In this document: one piece after another, positions 16,141 to 16,221 of the stretch
Layout: the number at the start of each line of letters is the position of its first letter
How positions within the stretch are numbered: the first letter of the stretch is position 1
Assembly: GCA_037179515.1 (NCBI GenBank)
Contig: JAXCGZ010022195.1
Location: 1-16,221 of the forward strand
DNA from: Halocaridina rubra
Lineage: Eukaryota; Arthropoda; Malacostraca; Decapoda; Atyidae
Direction: 5' to 3'
Length of the DNA stretch: 16,221 nt
Notes under the pieces: model-generated
Database searches by the model: none
What the model saw: only the letters and a program-made list of their open reading frames with translations
What the model was told of the DNA's origin: nothing
Program-made: the position numbers and the translations under genes

Positions 16141-16208
<68 letters not shown>
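16141..16208. repeat. (ATT)n microsatellite
   Basis: A pure ATT tract of 68 bp, close to the window end. Confidence 0.98.
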
Positions 16209-16221
16209 GCTGAGTTTAAAA

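Overview
This window looks like intergenic, repeat-dominated DNA from an animal nuclear genome. The most likely source is an arthropod, and the extreme density of long microsatellites (AAT, AG/CT, AC/GT, ATAC, ACT, CCAT) fits a decapod crustacean such as a crab or penaeid shrimp. The taxon is an inference from style of sequence, not from a marker gene. I found no intact cellular gene, no rRNA, no convincing functional tRNA and no bacterial-type feature. Every recognisable coding stretch is a remnant of a transposable element.

Layout, left half. A 5'-truncated LINE 3' end (211-403) is followed by AAT/ATT, AG, CT, AC and GT microsatellites (421-2194), with a G- and purine-rich stretch and a GC-richer unassigned stretch between them. 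At 2545-2692 an ATAC/AC microsatellite abuts a reverse-transcriptase fragment (2702-3289). That fragment ends exactly at its catalytic FADD motif, where a TA/TG microsatellite takes over. Three more copies of the LINE 3' end follow (3482-3995 minus, 4031-4250 plus, 5237-5555 minus). One of them still encodes the frameshifted C-terminal tail of the LINE polyprotein. A tandem pair of tRNA-like units lies at 4436-4645, and a relic of a second LINE type (endonuclease domain) at 6016-6143.

Layout, middle. Two foldback elements sit close together. One is a 237-bp palindrome (6934-7170). The other is a 404-bp palindrome flanked by TA (7655-8058), whose two arms each carry the same C-terminal fragment of a Tc1/mariner-type transposase. 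Four copies of a tRNA-derived SINE body are present (7442, 8394, 10949 plus; 11530 minus). Two are full length with different tRNA-like heads, and two are headless. A further dispersed repeat precedes two of them. A degenerate minisatellite of about 30 bp occupies about 8061-9330 and is split by one SINE. Three 81-bp tandem units lie at 9429-9671.

Layout, right half. A short 19-bp repeat (12021-12100) precedes a 71-bp satellite (12327-13887). This satellite is organised as a higher-order repeat: five successive 284-bp blocks of four distinguishable monomers. It passes on its right side into about 1.4 kb of strongly diverged short repeats of the same motif family (13888-15355), much as homogenised satellite cores grade into old monomeric flanks elsewhere. 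CT and ATT microsatellites close the window.

Nothing here forms a pathway. The biology is that of repeat turnover: microsatellite growth around retroelement fragments, transposons inserted into minisatellites, palindrome formation from a DNA transposon, and satellite homogenisation.
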